Origin: CAVRQM01 sp965246915
GTDB lineage: Bacteria; Pseudomonadota; Alphaproteobacteria; Acetobacterales; Acetobacteraceae
Direction of reading: 5' to 3'
NCBI GenBank assembly: GCA_965246915.1
Contig: CBDFGB010000010.1
Location: forward strand, 190,623 to 254,622
DNA length: 64,000 nt
The translations under genes and the position numbers were made by a program. The notes beneath the pieces are model-generated. The model did no database searches, was not told where the DNA came from, and saw only the letters and a list, made by a program, of their open reading frames with translations. This document shows positions 1-8,600 of the stretch, one piece after another; the stretch's first letter is position 1, and each line of letters starts with the position of its first letter.

Positions 1-1
1 C

Positions 2-2782
2 GGCTGGGAACTCGATCTCGCGACGAACGCCATCTACTGGTCTCCCGAAACCTACCGGATCCATGGCGTCCCCGCCGGCTACACGCCGGTGCTTGGGGAA
101 GCGATCAATTTCTATGCGCCCGAGGCTCGGCCCATCATCCACACGGTCATCGCCCGTGCGACGGAGGGCGGTGAGGGATGGGATCTGGAGCTGCCATTCA
201 TTCGCGGTGACGGCCGGCGGATCTGGGTGCGCACGGTCGGCACGGTCGAGTTCGTGGACGGCAAGGCCGCGCGGGCGATGGGGGCTTTTCAGGATGTGAC
301 CGAGCGCGTGGCCCAGCGCCTCGCGGTCCAGGACGCCAACGAGCGCGCCACGCTCGCGACCGAAAGCGCCGGTATCGGCGTGTGGGAACGCAATCTCCAC
401 ACGGGTGCCATGATCTGGGACGCCTACATGCACCGGATCTATGGAACCGCGCGCGATGTCGATGTGCCCACCTACGAATCCTGGCGGCGCCATGTTCATC
501 CGGACGACCTCATCGAGGTGGAACTCGCCATCCGCGCCAGCATCGACGCCCTGGCCCCCTATGCCGCGGAATTCCGCATCAAGCGAAGCGACGGATCCGT
601 TCGCCACATCCGCGCGTTGGGCCGCATCGTCTGCGATCCTGCTGGGGATCCGGCCAAGATCGTGGGCGTCAACCTCGACATCACCGAATCGCATCGGCTC
701 GCGGCCCAACTCGACAAGCAAGCCCTCCGGCTCGCGGAAAGCGAGGCGAAATTCAGGCTTCTCGCCGAAAATGCCAACGACATGATCGTCCTGGCCGGGC
801 CGGACGGGACACGACGCTACATTTCGCCCGCGGCAAGCCGCATTTTTGGCGTGCCGCCGCAGGCACTCCTCGACGGCAACCCGTACGATCTGATCCACCC
901 CGACGATGCCGCCTCCGTCTGGGCGCTACGCACCAAGCTTCTCGCCGGTCCGAGTACGACGGCCACGCTTGTCTTTCGCGTATTGAATCCGGCGCGCGGC
1001 GAGGTCTGGGTCGAGTCAAGCGGCCGCACACTGTACGAGCGGGAGGGGCTGCAACCGGCGGGCTACGTCGCGATCCTGCGCGACGTCACCGACCGGGTGC
1101 ATGCAGAACAAGAGCTGCGCACCTCCAACGCGGAATTGACACGCCTCGCGCGGCACTTCGCGAAGGCGCGCATGGTCGCCGAACAGGCGAACCGCGCGAA
1201 GACCCGTTTCCTGGCCAGCATGAGTCACGAACTGCGCACGCCGCTCAACGGCATCCTGGGGTATGCGCAGTTGTTGCGCATGGATGGCGCGCTCACGGAA
1301 ACGCAGGTGACGCGCATCGACGCCATGCTGGCCGCCGGCACGCATCTGCTGGAAATGATCCATTGCGTTCTGGATCTAAGCCAGATCGAGACGGAAGGAA
1401 CGGAGTTTCACCCGTGCGCCGTCGACCTGCGCAACATCGCCGAAGCGTGCCTCGGCCTGGTACGGCCCACCGCCGAGGCCAAACCCTTGGCGCTTCGACT
1501 GCTGATTGATGACGGCGTGCCGCGATGCGCCGTGACCGATGCGACGCGGCTGCGGCAGGTGTTGCTGAACCTGCTCGGCAATGCCGTGAAGTTCACGGCC
1601 CGCGGCTCGGTCGTCTTGCGGGTGCGGACCGCGCAGGACGAAACGAAACTGCGCTTCGAAGTGGCGGACACCGGGCCGGGCATCGCGGCCAGTCAGCGAC
1701 ATCGCCTGTTCGAGGCGTTCGAGCGGATGGAGACGGACAAGGGTGCCGGACCGGAGGGGGCCGGTCTGGGCCTGTCCCTCTCGGCGCAATTCGCCAAGCT
1801 GATCGGCGGTCGGTTGGGACATGAGGACAATCCGGGCGGCGGCAGCGTGTTTTGGCTCGAATTGCCGCTGGTGCAGGACAGCACCGAGGCGGACTCGCAC
1901 CAATCGGTGAGCGCGGATCAGACGGCCGTCGCGCACGCGGCTCCGATCGGCGACATGATGCGGCTTTTGGTCGTGGACGACGTTGCGATGAATCGCGACA
2001 TCGCCGCGGCATTCATCCGCTCCGCGGGCCACGAGGCGGTGTGCGTCGAGGGGGGAGCGGAGGCCGTCGCGGCGGTGCAAGGCGGCAATTTCGCGGCCGT
2101 GCTGATGGATGTACGGATGCCCGAGGTGGACGGCTTGGAAGCGACCCGGCGAATCCGTGCCTTGGCCGGCGAACGCGGGTCGGTCCCCATCGTGGCGCTG
2201 ACAGCGCAGGTGTTCACCGAGCAGATCGACGCTTGCCGCGAGGCTGGCATGGACACGCATTTGGCCAAGCCGTTCACCCGGGAAACCCTGCTGGCCACGA
2301 TCGAGCGATGCGTGGCCGCGTCGCCCGCACGCCGCGCCGTCTCTCCATCAACGGTCCCGGCCCGCAACCCGGTTGCCGCGTTGCCCGACGGCTCCGTGTC
2401 GCATGAGCCCCGTCCGGGTTCGCACCTGCCAATCGTCAACCAAGCGACGCTCGATCAGACGGTCGCCATGCTGCCGTCCGCCGCGACGGGCGGCTACTTT
2501 CTGACCCTGGCCGAAAAGATCGAAACGCTCACCCGGGCGCTGGCCGGACCGGACCGGCTGTCGGACGATGGCGCTTCCCTGGTGGAACTGACACACGCAT
2601 TGGCGGGAAGTGCCGGCATGTTCGGGTTTGAGCGCCTCGTCTTCGCGGCGACGGAGTTCGAAAAGATGACCACGATCGACCTGGCGACAGCGCTTGCGGA
2701 AGCCGACGGCCTTCACGCCACTTTGCAGGCATCGCTCGCCGAGCTGCGGCGAATGACGCGGCCTACGGCGCTGGTGTCGTGA
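2..2782 (+). CDS. Multi-PAS hybrid sensor histidine kinase, 5' truncated by window edge
   Basis: The frame is open from base 2, so the true start lies upstream of the window; 926 residues are visible. At least three PAS/PAC modules come first (residues about 1-100, 110-225, 240-355), each ending in a D-(V/I)-T-(E/D)-R/S type PAC end. A HisKA domain follows with H-box MSHELRTPLNG (phospho-acceptor His about residue 409), then an HATPase_c domain with N-box NLLGNAVKF (about 527) and G boxes DTGPG and GLGLSLS. A receiver domain starts at LLVVDD (acceptor Asp about 703 in LMDVRMPEVDG). A C-terminal HPt-like module has THALAGSAG (His about 865). The order supports an internal His-Asp-His phosphorelay. 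No membrane segment is visible in this part, so the protein may be cytoplasmic. The signal cannot be told, and no partner regulator is adjacent. Confidence 0.93.
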   Translation, partial: GWELDLATNAIYWSPETYRIHGVPAGYTPVLGEAINFYAPEARPIIHTVIARATEGGEGWDLELPFIRGDGRRIWVRTVGTVEFVDGKAARAMGAFQDVTERVAQRLAVQDANERATLATESAGIGVWERNLHTGAMIWDAYMHRIYGTARDVDVPTYESWRRHVHPDDLIEVELAIRASIDALAPYAAEFRIKRSDGSVRHIRALGRIVCDPAGDPAKIVGVNLDITESHRLAAQLDKQALRLAESEAKFRLLAENANDMIVLAGPDGTRRYISPAASRIFGVPPQALLDGNPYDLIHPDDAASVWALRTKLLAGPSTTATLVFRVLNPARGEVWVESSGRTLYEREGLQPAGYVAILRDVTDRVHAEQELRTSNAELTRLARHFAKARMVAEQANRAKTRFLASMSHELRTPLNGILGYAQLLRMDGALTETQVTRIDAMLAAGTHLLEMIHCVLDLSQIETEGTEFHPCAVDLRNIAEACLGLVRPTAEAKPLALRLLIDDGVPRCAVTDATRLRQVLLNLLGNAVKFTARGSVVLRVRTAQDETKLRFEVADTGPGIAASQRHRLFEAFERMETDKGAGPEGAGLGLSLSAQFAKLIGGRLGHEDNPGGGSVFWLELPLVQDSTEADSHQSVSADQTAVAHAAPIGDMMRLLVVDDVAMNRDIAAAFIRSAGHEAVCVEGGAEAVAAVQGGNFAAVLMDVRMPEVDGLEATRRIRALAGERGSVPIVALTAQVFTEQIDACREAGMDTHLAKPFTRETLLATIERCVAASPARRAVSPSTVPARNPVAALPDGSVSHEPRPGSHLPIVNQATLDQTVAMLPSAATGGYFLTLAEKIETLTRALAGPDRLSDDGASLVELTHALAGSAGMFGFERLVFAATEFEKMTTIDLATALAEADGLHATLQASLAELRRMTRPTALVS

Positions 2783-3029
2783 GGTTGGGAGGCGGCGGCA
2801 GTGTCTCCGGCGGGGGTGGTGAATCCTCGATCGGCGTGCCGCCGATCGGCGCGCCGGGACCGTTATAGATCACAGTCGGCGAACCGGTGGGCAGCCCATC
2901 GGCCCCCGTTCGGTATTTCGCGGAACAGCCGGCCAAAACTCCGCAGCCAATGACCACCGCTATCGCCCGGCGGAGTGCGACAACTCTCCGCTTGCCCGTG
3001 CGGCCGTTCAGATATGGCGCGACCACCAC
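2763..3029 (-). CDS. Small putative lipoprotein
   Basis: An 88-residue frame with a basic n-region (KRR...RR), a hydrophobic stretch and a lipobox VLAGC around residues 31-35. This predicts a short mature lipoprotein (about 54 residues) rich in Pro and Gly with a PPPPETLPPPP tail. The start is tandem GTG-GTG at 3029/3026 and overlaps the upstream small gene by about 20 bases; no better-placed ATG was seen. It is the last gene of a minus-strand run beginning with pyruvate kinase, and its 3' end overlaps the kinase gene by 20 bases on the opposite strand. Function is unknown. The lipobox is visible; operon membership is inferred from spacing. Confidence 0.6.
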   Translation of the reverse strand: MVVAPYLNGRTGKRRVVALRRAIAVVIGCGVLAGCSAKYRTGADGLPTGSPTVIYNGPGAPIGGTPIEDSPPPPETLPPPPNLTTPAP

Positions 3030-3100
3030 ACCGCCGCGCCCCCGAGGACGACGGCCAGGACCAGCGGTGCGAATGCCACGTAGACTTCGATCAGGCTCAT
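3008..3100 (-). CDS. 30-residue single-pass membrane peptide
   Basis: The ATG at 3100 overlaps the TGA of the preceding small gene (ATGA), and the frame ends at 3008. The product is 30 residues and almost all hydrophobic (AFAPLVLAVVLGGAAVWW) with a short polar end SRHI, so a single inner-membrane helix is expected. The tight overlap with the 71-residue gene, which itself overlaps pyruvate kinase, argues that it is translated. Function unknown; no family recognised. Confidence rests on overlap and hydrophobicity only. Confidence 0.5.
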   Translation of the reverse strand: MSLIEVYVAFAPLVLAVVLGGAAVWWSRHI

Positions 3101-3312
3101 CGGTCCAATCCTCGCAAGATCAGATGGCCACAGTAATGTAGCACGAGTGCCGCCACGATCCAGAGCGGCGTGTACCCAAGCAGATGCGCACCGGCCAGTC
3201 CGCCCGCCGCGCCGATCGCCGGGACCACGACCGTGGAGACGAGGACCGCCACCGCCAGATTGTTCAATGCCGTAGCCGCGAGCTTGAGCCGCTCGATCCG
3301 AGCCAGGCTCAC
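3097..3312 (-). CDS. 71-residue two-pass membrane protein of unknown function
   Basis: The GTG start at 3312 overlaps the pyruvate kinase stop (GTGA). The 71 residues contain a charged N-terminus (SLARIERLK), a hydrophobic segment around residues 16-41 and a second around 49-66 (LWIVAALVLHYCGHLIL). It is best read as a small inner-membrane protein translationally coupled to pyk. The same gene order (pyk, this gene, a 30-residue membrane peptide, a lipoprotein) forms a compact unit here. Function unknown. Confidence 0.62.
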   Translation of the reverse strand: MSLARIERLKLAATALNNLAVAVLVSTVVVPAIGAAGGLAGAHLLGYTPLWIVAALVLHYCGHLILRGLDR

Positions 3313-4739
3313 ACTTGCGCGACCCGAAGCGCGTTGGTCGTGCCGGCGCGGCCAAACGGTACGCCGGCGATCACCACGACATGCTGCCCGCCTTGCGCGA
3401 ACCCCTCGGTCATCGCAAGCCTCGTGGCCCGCGCCACGGTCTCGGTCATCGAATGAGTGTGCGGCGTGACGACCGCATGGACCCCCCAGACCACGGCCAG
3501 CCGCCGCGCGATGGCCTCGCTCACGGTCAGCCCGATCACCGGCGCCTCCGGCCGCTCGCGCGCCGCCCGCAAGGCCGTGCCGCCGCTCTCGGTGAACGCA
3601 CAGATGGCGGCCGCACCGATCGTGCCGGCGACCTGCCGTGCCGCGGCGGCGATCGCGTCGGCGATATTGTGCTCCGGCGCGGCTCGCGAAGCATCGATGG
3701 TCTGCCGCCAACCTGGATCCTGCTCCACCCTGGCCACGATGCGGTCCATGATGTTGACGGCCTCGAACGGGAACTGCCCGGCCGCCGTCTCGGCGCTCAG
3801 CATCACCGCATCCGCCCCGTCGAACACCGCGGTCGCCACGTCCGACGCCTCGGCCCGTGTCGGCGCCGGGGCGGAAATCATGCTTTCCAGCATCTGCGTC
3901 GCCACGACGACCGGCTTGCCCAGCGCGCGAGCGGCCCGGACGATGCGTTTCTGCGCGAGCGGCACTTCCTCGGGCGGCAGTTCCACGCCGAGGTCGCCGC
4001 GCGCCACCATGACGGCGTCCGACAGCGCCAGGATCGACTCGAGATTGTCGAGCGCCTGCGGTTTCTCGAGTTTGCTCATGATCCAGGCGCGGCCGGCCGC
4101 GATCTCGCGCGCCTCGGCGACATCTTCCGCCCGCTGCACGAACGACAGGCCAATATAGTCGCAGCCGTGCTCGAGCGCGAACGCCATGTCCTCGCGGTCC
4201 TTGGTCGTCAGCGCCGGGATCGGCAGCACGGTGTCGGGCACGTTCACGCCCTTGCGGTCCGACAGCGGCCCGCCGACCGCCACCTCGCATTCCAGCGCGT
4301 CCTCGCGTACCCGCACCACGCGCAGCCGCAGCTTGCCGTCGTCGAGCAGCAGGGACGTGCCGATCGCCGCCGTGCCGATGATTTCAGGGTGCGGCAACTG
4401 AACGCGCCGCACGTCGCCTGGCGTGGCCGACAGATCGAGTTGGAAGACCGCGCCGGTCTGAAGCTGCACCCGCCCGGCCTGGAACCGGCCGACCCGCAGC
4501 TTTGGCCCCTGGACGTCGGCCAGAATGCCGATCGGATGGCCGACGTGTTTCTCCAGATCGCGGATGATCGCGATGCGGCCGGCGTGATCCTCGTGCGTGC
4601 CGTGGCTGAAATTGAGGCGGAAGACGTCCGCGCCGGCCATCAGCAGCCGCAGCAGGACCTCCTTGGTGGAACTGGCCGGACCGATCGTGGCGATGATCTT
4701 GGTGCGACGCCGGCGGCGCAGCTTCACTCGGGAGGACAT
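3309..4739 (-). CDS. pyk: Pyruvate kinase
   Basis: Catalyses phosphoenolpyruvate + ADP to pyruvate + ATP, the last glycolytic step, in the cytoplasm. The 476 residues match the usual bacterial length. The start is the ATG at 4739, just before the RRRRRTKIIATIGPAS block typical of the family N-terminus; upstream in-frame codons lack family similarity. Visible landmarks are FRLNFSHG, the active-site region SKLEKPQALDN with the catalytic Lys, MVARGDLGVE and KPVVVATQMLESM. The B domain and a C-terminal alpha/beta domain are present. It is the first gene of a minus-strand run with three small envelope proteins. It is divergent from the DUF1244 gene, with 75 bases between them. Confidence 0.96.
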   Translation of the reverse strand: MSSRVKLRRRRRTKIIATIGPASSTKEVLLRLLMAGADVFRLNFSHGTHEDHAGRIAIIRDLEKHVGHPIGILADVQGPKLRVGRFQAGRVQLQTGAVFQLDLSATPGDVRRVQLPHPEIIGTAAIGTSLLLDDGKLRLRVVRVREDALECEVAVGGPLSDRKGVNVPDTVLPIPALTTKDREDMAFALEHGCDYIGLSFVQRAEDVAEAREIAAGRAWIMSKLEKPQALDNLESILALSDAVMVARGDLGVELPPEEVPLAQKRIVRAARALGKPVVVATQMLESMISAPAPTRAEASDVATAVFDGADAVMLSAETAAGQFPFEAVNIMDRIVARVEQDPGWRQTIDASRAAPEHNIADAIAAAARQVAGTIGAAAICAFTESGGTALRAARERPEAPVIGLTVSEAIARRLAVVWGVHAVVTPHTHSMTETVARATRLAMTEGFAQGGQHVVVIAGVPFGRAGTTNALRVAQV

Positions 4740-4814
4740 GGCGGCTCCGGTCTTGGCGGCCGCACTATGGCGCGCAGACCCCGGCCGCGCCATGTAGCGG
4801 GCCATAGGGGAGCC

Positions 4815-5126
4815 ATGCTCATGACCGACACCGACATCGACGCCACAACCCGCACAGAGCTTGAGGCTGCCGCGTTCCGCAGCCTCGTCGCGCATCTTCG
4901 CGAGCGTGCCGACGTACAGAATATCGACCTGATGAACCTGGCCGGGTTTTGCCGGAATTGCCTCAGCCGTTGGTATCGCGAAGCCGCCGAGGCTCGAGAC
5001 ATCGCGCTCAGTGATCCGGCGGCGCGCGAGATCGTCTATGGCATGCCGTACAAGCAGTGGCAGGCGATGAATCAGAAGCCGGCCACCGCCGAACAACAGG
5101 CGGGGTTCGCTGCCGGCGGCCATTGA
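4815..5126 (+). CDS. DUF1244 family protein
   Basis: A 103-residue small soluble protein with the conserved family core NLAGFCRNCLSRWY (two Cys three apart) followed by YGMPYKQW near the C-terminus. DUF1244 proteins are widespread in proteobacteria; their function is not established. The start is the ATG at 4815 (MLMTDTD); an ATG two codons later is an alternative. It lies 45 bases upstream of gapR on the same strand and divergent from pyk. Confidence 0.88.
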   Translation: MLMTDTDIDATTRTELEAAAFRSLVAHLRERADVQNIDLMNLAGFCRNCLSRWYREAAEARDIALSDPAAREIVYGMPYKQWQAMNQKPATAEQQAGFAAGGH

Positions 5127-5171
5127 CCCGCCTCCGCCCGGCCCTTAAGCCCGCCCGCCTGATCGAAAGGG

Positions 5172-5459
5172 ATGGGCATGGCACTTGACGCGACGGGTAG
5201 TGACCAACCGGCCGAGAACGCGCAGTGGGGCAACATCGCGGCCGATCGGCTGCGCAGCCTGATCGAACGGATCGAACGGCTGGAGGAGGAGCGCAAGGCC
5301 CTCTCCGGCGACATCAAGGACATCTACAGCGAGGCCAAAAGCGCCGGGTTCGACGTGAAGGTGATCCGCCAGCTGATCCGCATCCGCAAGCAGGAGCCGG
5401 CCGAGGTAGAGGAGCAGGAAACGCTGCTCGACGTCTATCGGCGGGCTCTGGGAATGTAG
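5172..5459 (+). CDS. gapR: GapR-type nucleoid-associated protein (DUF2312)
   Basis: 95 residues matching the DUF2312 family: a disordered N-terminus, then ADRLRSLIERIERLEEERKAL as a long coiled-coil helix, then KSAGFDVKVIRQLIRIRKQ and EEQETLLDVYRRALGM. In Caulobacter this family (GapR) forms tetramers around over-twisted DNA and helps gyrase and topoisomerase IV ahead of replication and transcription; that role is carried over from the family. The start may be the ATG at 5172 or at 5178 (MGMALD). It probably forms a short transcript with the DUF1244 gene. Confidence 0.88.
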   Translation: MGMALDATGSDQPAENAQWGNIAADRLRSLIERIERLEEERKALSGDIKDIYSEAKSAGFDVKVIRQLIRIRKQEPAEVEEQETLLDVYRRALGM

Positions 5460-5516
5460 ACAACGCATACTGATCTCAAATCAATGGCTCTAGGGTTTTA
5501 ATTGTTGCTGCCGATA

Positions 5517-5571
5517 CGCAAGTAACGTCGAAAGCGTGATCTTGCGCCGACCGCTGTGAGCTTGCGTCGAC
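5517..5571. promoter_or_regulatory. Candidate operator: two 11-bp direct repeats 20 bp apart plus an inverted half-site
   Basis: In the 160-base gap before the giant repeat gene, CTTGCGCCGAC (5541) and CTTGCGTCGAC (5561) recur exactly 20 bp apart, that is two helical turns. An inverted half-site CGCAAG lies at 5517. The region is more AT-rich than its surroundings (around TTTTAATTG, 5497). The arrangement suggests a regulator-binding array for the downstream gene; no regulator is identified. Confidence 0.3.
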
Positions 5572-5619
5572 GCCCCTCGCTACGGTATCCGTTTCGGAAC
5601 GGTCAGAGCTCGGGGGGCG

Positions 5620-8600
5620 ATGATGACGACATTTAGCTGGAAGACCTCGGCAAGCGGCCAGTGGAGTTCGGCCGCATCCTGGTCCCCGTCGGGCCCGCCC
5701 AACGCGACATCCGCCGACGCGGTGATCGCAGTCGGCGGGGCGTATTCCGCGACGCTCGACTATGGCGGCACGTTCGCTGTCAACACGCTGCGTCTGGCGT
5801 CATCGGGCGCCACACTGTTGCTGAACGGAACGCTTAACTTCTCCGGCGCGCGGGCGCTCACCATCAGTGCGGGCACGCTGCGGTTGGCGGGCACGGTTCG
5901 CGGCGCGATCGTGAGCATGACCGGCGGCACCATCCAGTATGCGGGCGGCACGCTGGACGCTGTCACCTATCGCGGCACGCTGGATCTTTCAACGGCCGCA
6001 TCGACCCTCTACGTCCGCAATGGATTGACGTTGCAGGGCTCGACCGGCAGCGGCGCGGGCGCCGTGAAGATCGGGTCTGCCACCGTAAACAGCACTCTCT
6101 ACGTGCTCAGCAGCAGCACGCTGAACAATGCGACGGTCACGCTGAGCAGCGGGTCACTGTATAACTACGACACGACCGGCACGGGTCAGACTCTGACGCT
6201 CGGCAGCAGCCTCGTGCTGCAGCACGGCGACGGCTACGGCAATGTCTATGCGGGCAGTTCCGCCGGCGACACGCTGGTCAACCAGGGCCGGATCGCCGCC
6301 TCGTCCAGCAGCGGAAAATATCTGCAGATCTACGGTGCCCGCTTCATCAACCAGGGCACCATCAGCGTCAGCAACGGCGATACGCTGCTGGAGAGTGCGA
6401 CCACGTTCAGCAACACCGGGACCGTGCTGGTCAACGCCGGCACGCTCCAACTCGGCGGCAGTTTGTCAAGCCTGTCGGGGATAAGCTCCTCCAACGGCGG
6501 CGTCGTGCGGCTGACCGGTCTGTTGAACAATGCCGGGCACTCGGTTTCGATCGGGACCGGCACCGCGCTCGGCAAGCTCACCCTATCAGGGACGATCACC
6601 GGCGGGCTGATTGCCGATGCCGGTCAGGGCCTTATCGCCGCCTACGGCACGCTGGACGGGGTGACGTTGCGCGGCACGCTGGATCTGTCCACCGCCTCGT
6701 CGGTGCTTTTCGTTCGCAACGGCTTGACCTTGCAGGGGTCGACCGGCAGCGGCGCGGGCGCCGTGAAGATCGGGTCTGCCACCGTAAACAGCACTCTCTA
6801 CGTGCTCAGCAGCAGCACGCTGAACAACGCGACGGTCACGCTGAGCAGCGGGTCCCTGTACAACAACGACACGCCCGGCACGGGCCAAACCCTGACACTG
6901 GGCAGCAGCCTCGTGCTGCAGCACGGCACCGGCTACGCCAATGTCTACGCCGGAGCCTATGCGGGCGACCGGCTCATCAATTCAGGCCGGATTTCGGCGT
7001 CGGTCGCCGGCGGCACCTATTTGCAGATCTACGGCAACAGCTTCACCAACCAGGGCACGATCAGCATCAGCAACGGCGACACGTTGCTGGAAAATGCCGC
7101 GACCTTCAGCAATACCGGCAAGATCTACGTGAGCGCGGCGACGCTGCAACTCGGCGGCACGCTGACCAGCCTGTCGGGCATCAGCGTCTCCAATGCCGGC
7201 ACCGTGCGGCTGACCGGCTTGCTGAACAATGCCGGGCACTCGATCGCCATCGGCACCGGCACATCGATCGCCACGCTGACCCTGCAGGGCACGATCTCCG
7301 GCGGCGTCGTCAACGATTCCGGCCGCGGCCTGGTGGGCACCAGCGGGACCCTGGACGGCGTCACCTATCGCGGCACGCTCGATCTCGGGGCGGTCTCCTC
7401 GACTCTCTACGTGCGCAACGGCCTGGCGCTGCAAGGCGCGGGCGGCACTGGCGCCGGCGCGATCAAAATCGGCTCCAGCATCGCGAACAGCACCGTCTAC
7501 GTACTCAGCAGCACCACGCTCAACAATGCGACGATCACCGCCACCAGTGGCCAGCTCTACAACTATGACACGACCGGCACGGGACAGACGCTGACGCTCG
7601 GCAGCAGCCTCGTGGCTCAGCACGGGGCCGGCTACGCCAACATCTACGCCGGTGGCTACGCGGCCGACACGTTGGTCAACGCGGGGCGGATCGTCGCGTC
7701 ATCGAGCGGCGGGACCTACCTGCAGGTCTACGGCAACCGATTCTCCAACACGGGCACGATCAGCGTCAGCAACGGCGACACGTTGCTCGAGAACGCGGCG
7801 ACCTTCAGCAATACCGGCAAGATCTACGTGAGCGCGGCGACGCTGCAACTCGGCGGCACGCTGACCAGCCTGTCGGGCATCAGCGTCTCCAATGCCGGCA
7901 CCGTGCGGCTGACCGGCTTGCTCAACAATGCCGGGCACTCGATCGCCATCGGCACCGGCACATCGATCGCCACGCTGACCCTGCAGGGCACGATCTCCGG
8001 CGGCGTCGTCAACGATTCCGGCCGCGGCCTGGTGGGGACCAGCGGGACCCTGGACGGCGTCACCTATCGCGGCACGCTCGATCTCGGGGCGGTCTCCTCG
8101 ACTCTCTACGTGCGCAACGGCCTGGCGCTGCAAGGCGCGGGCGGCACCGGTGCCGGCGCGATCAAGATCGGCTCCAGCATCGCGAACAGCACCGTCTACG
8201 TACTCAGCAGCACCACGCTCAACAATGCGACGATCACCGCCACCAGTGGCCAGCTCTACAACTATGACACGACCGGCACGGGACAGACGCTGACGCTCGG
8301 CAGCAGCCTCGTGGCTCAGCACGGCACAGGCTACGCCAACATCTACGCCGGTGGCTATGCGGGCGACCGGCTGATCAACTCGGGGCGGATCGTCGCGTCA
8401 TCGAGCGGCGGAACCTACCTGCAGATCTACGGCAGCAGTTTCTCGAACTACGGCACGATCAGCGTCAGCAACGGCGACACGCTGTTGCTGAATCCGACCA
8501 TCTTCACCAACCTGTCCGGCACGACCCTGACCGGCGGCAGCTACGAAGTGGGCGCCAGCACCACGCTGCAGCTGAAGGACAACGCGACGGTCGGCACGCT

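Noticed and set aside
3315..4800. Long plus-strand open frame across pyruvate kinase
   Set aside because: It is antisense to a clear pyruvate kinase. Only its last 103 codons (4815-5126) are real, as DUF1244.
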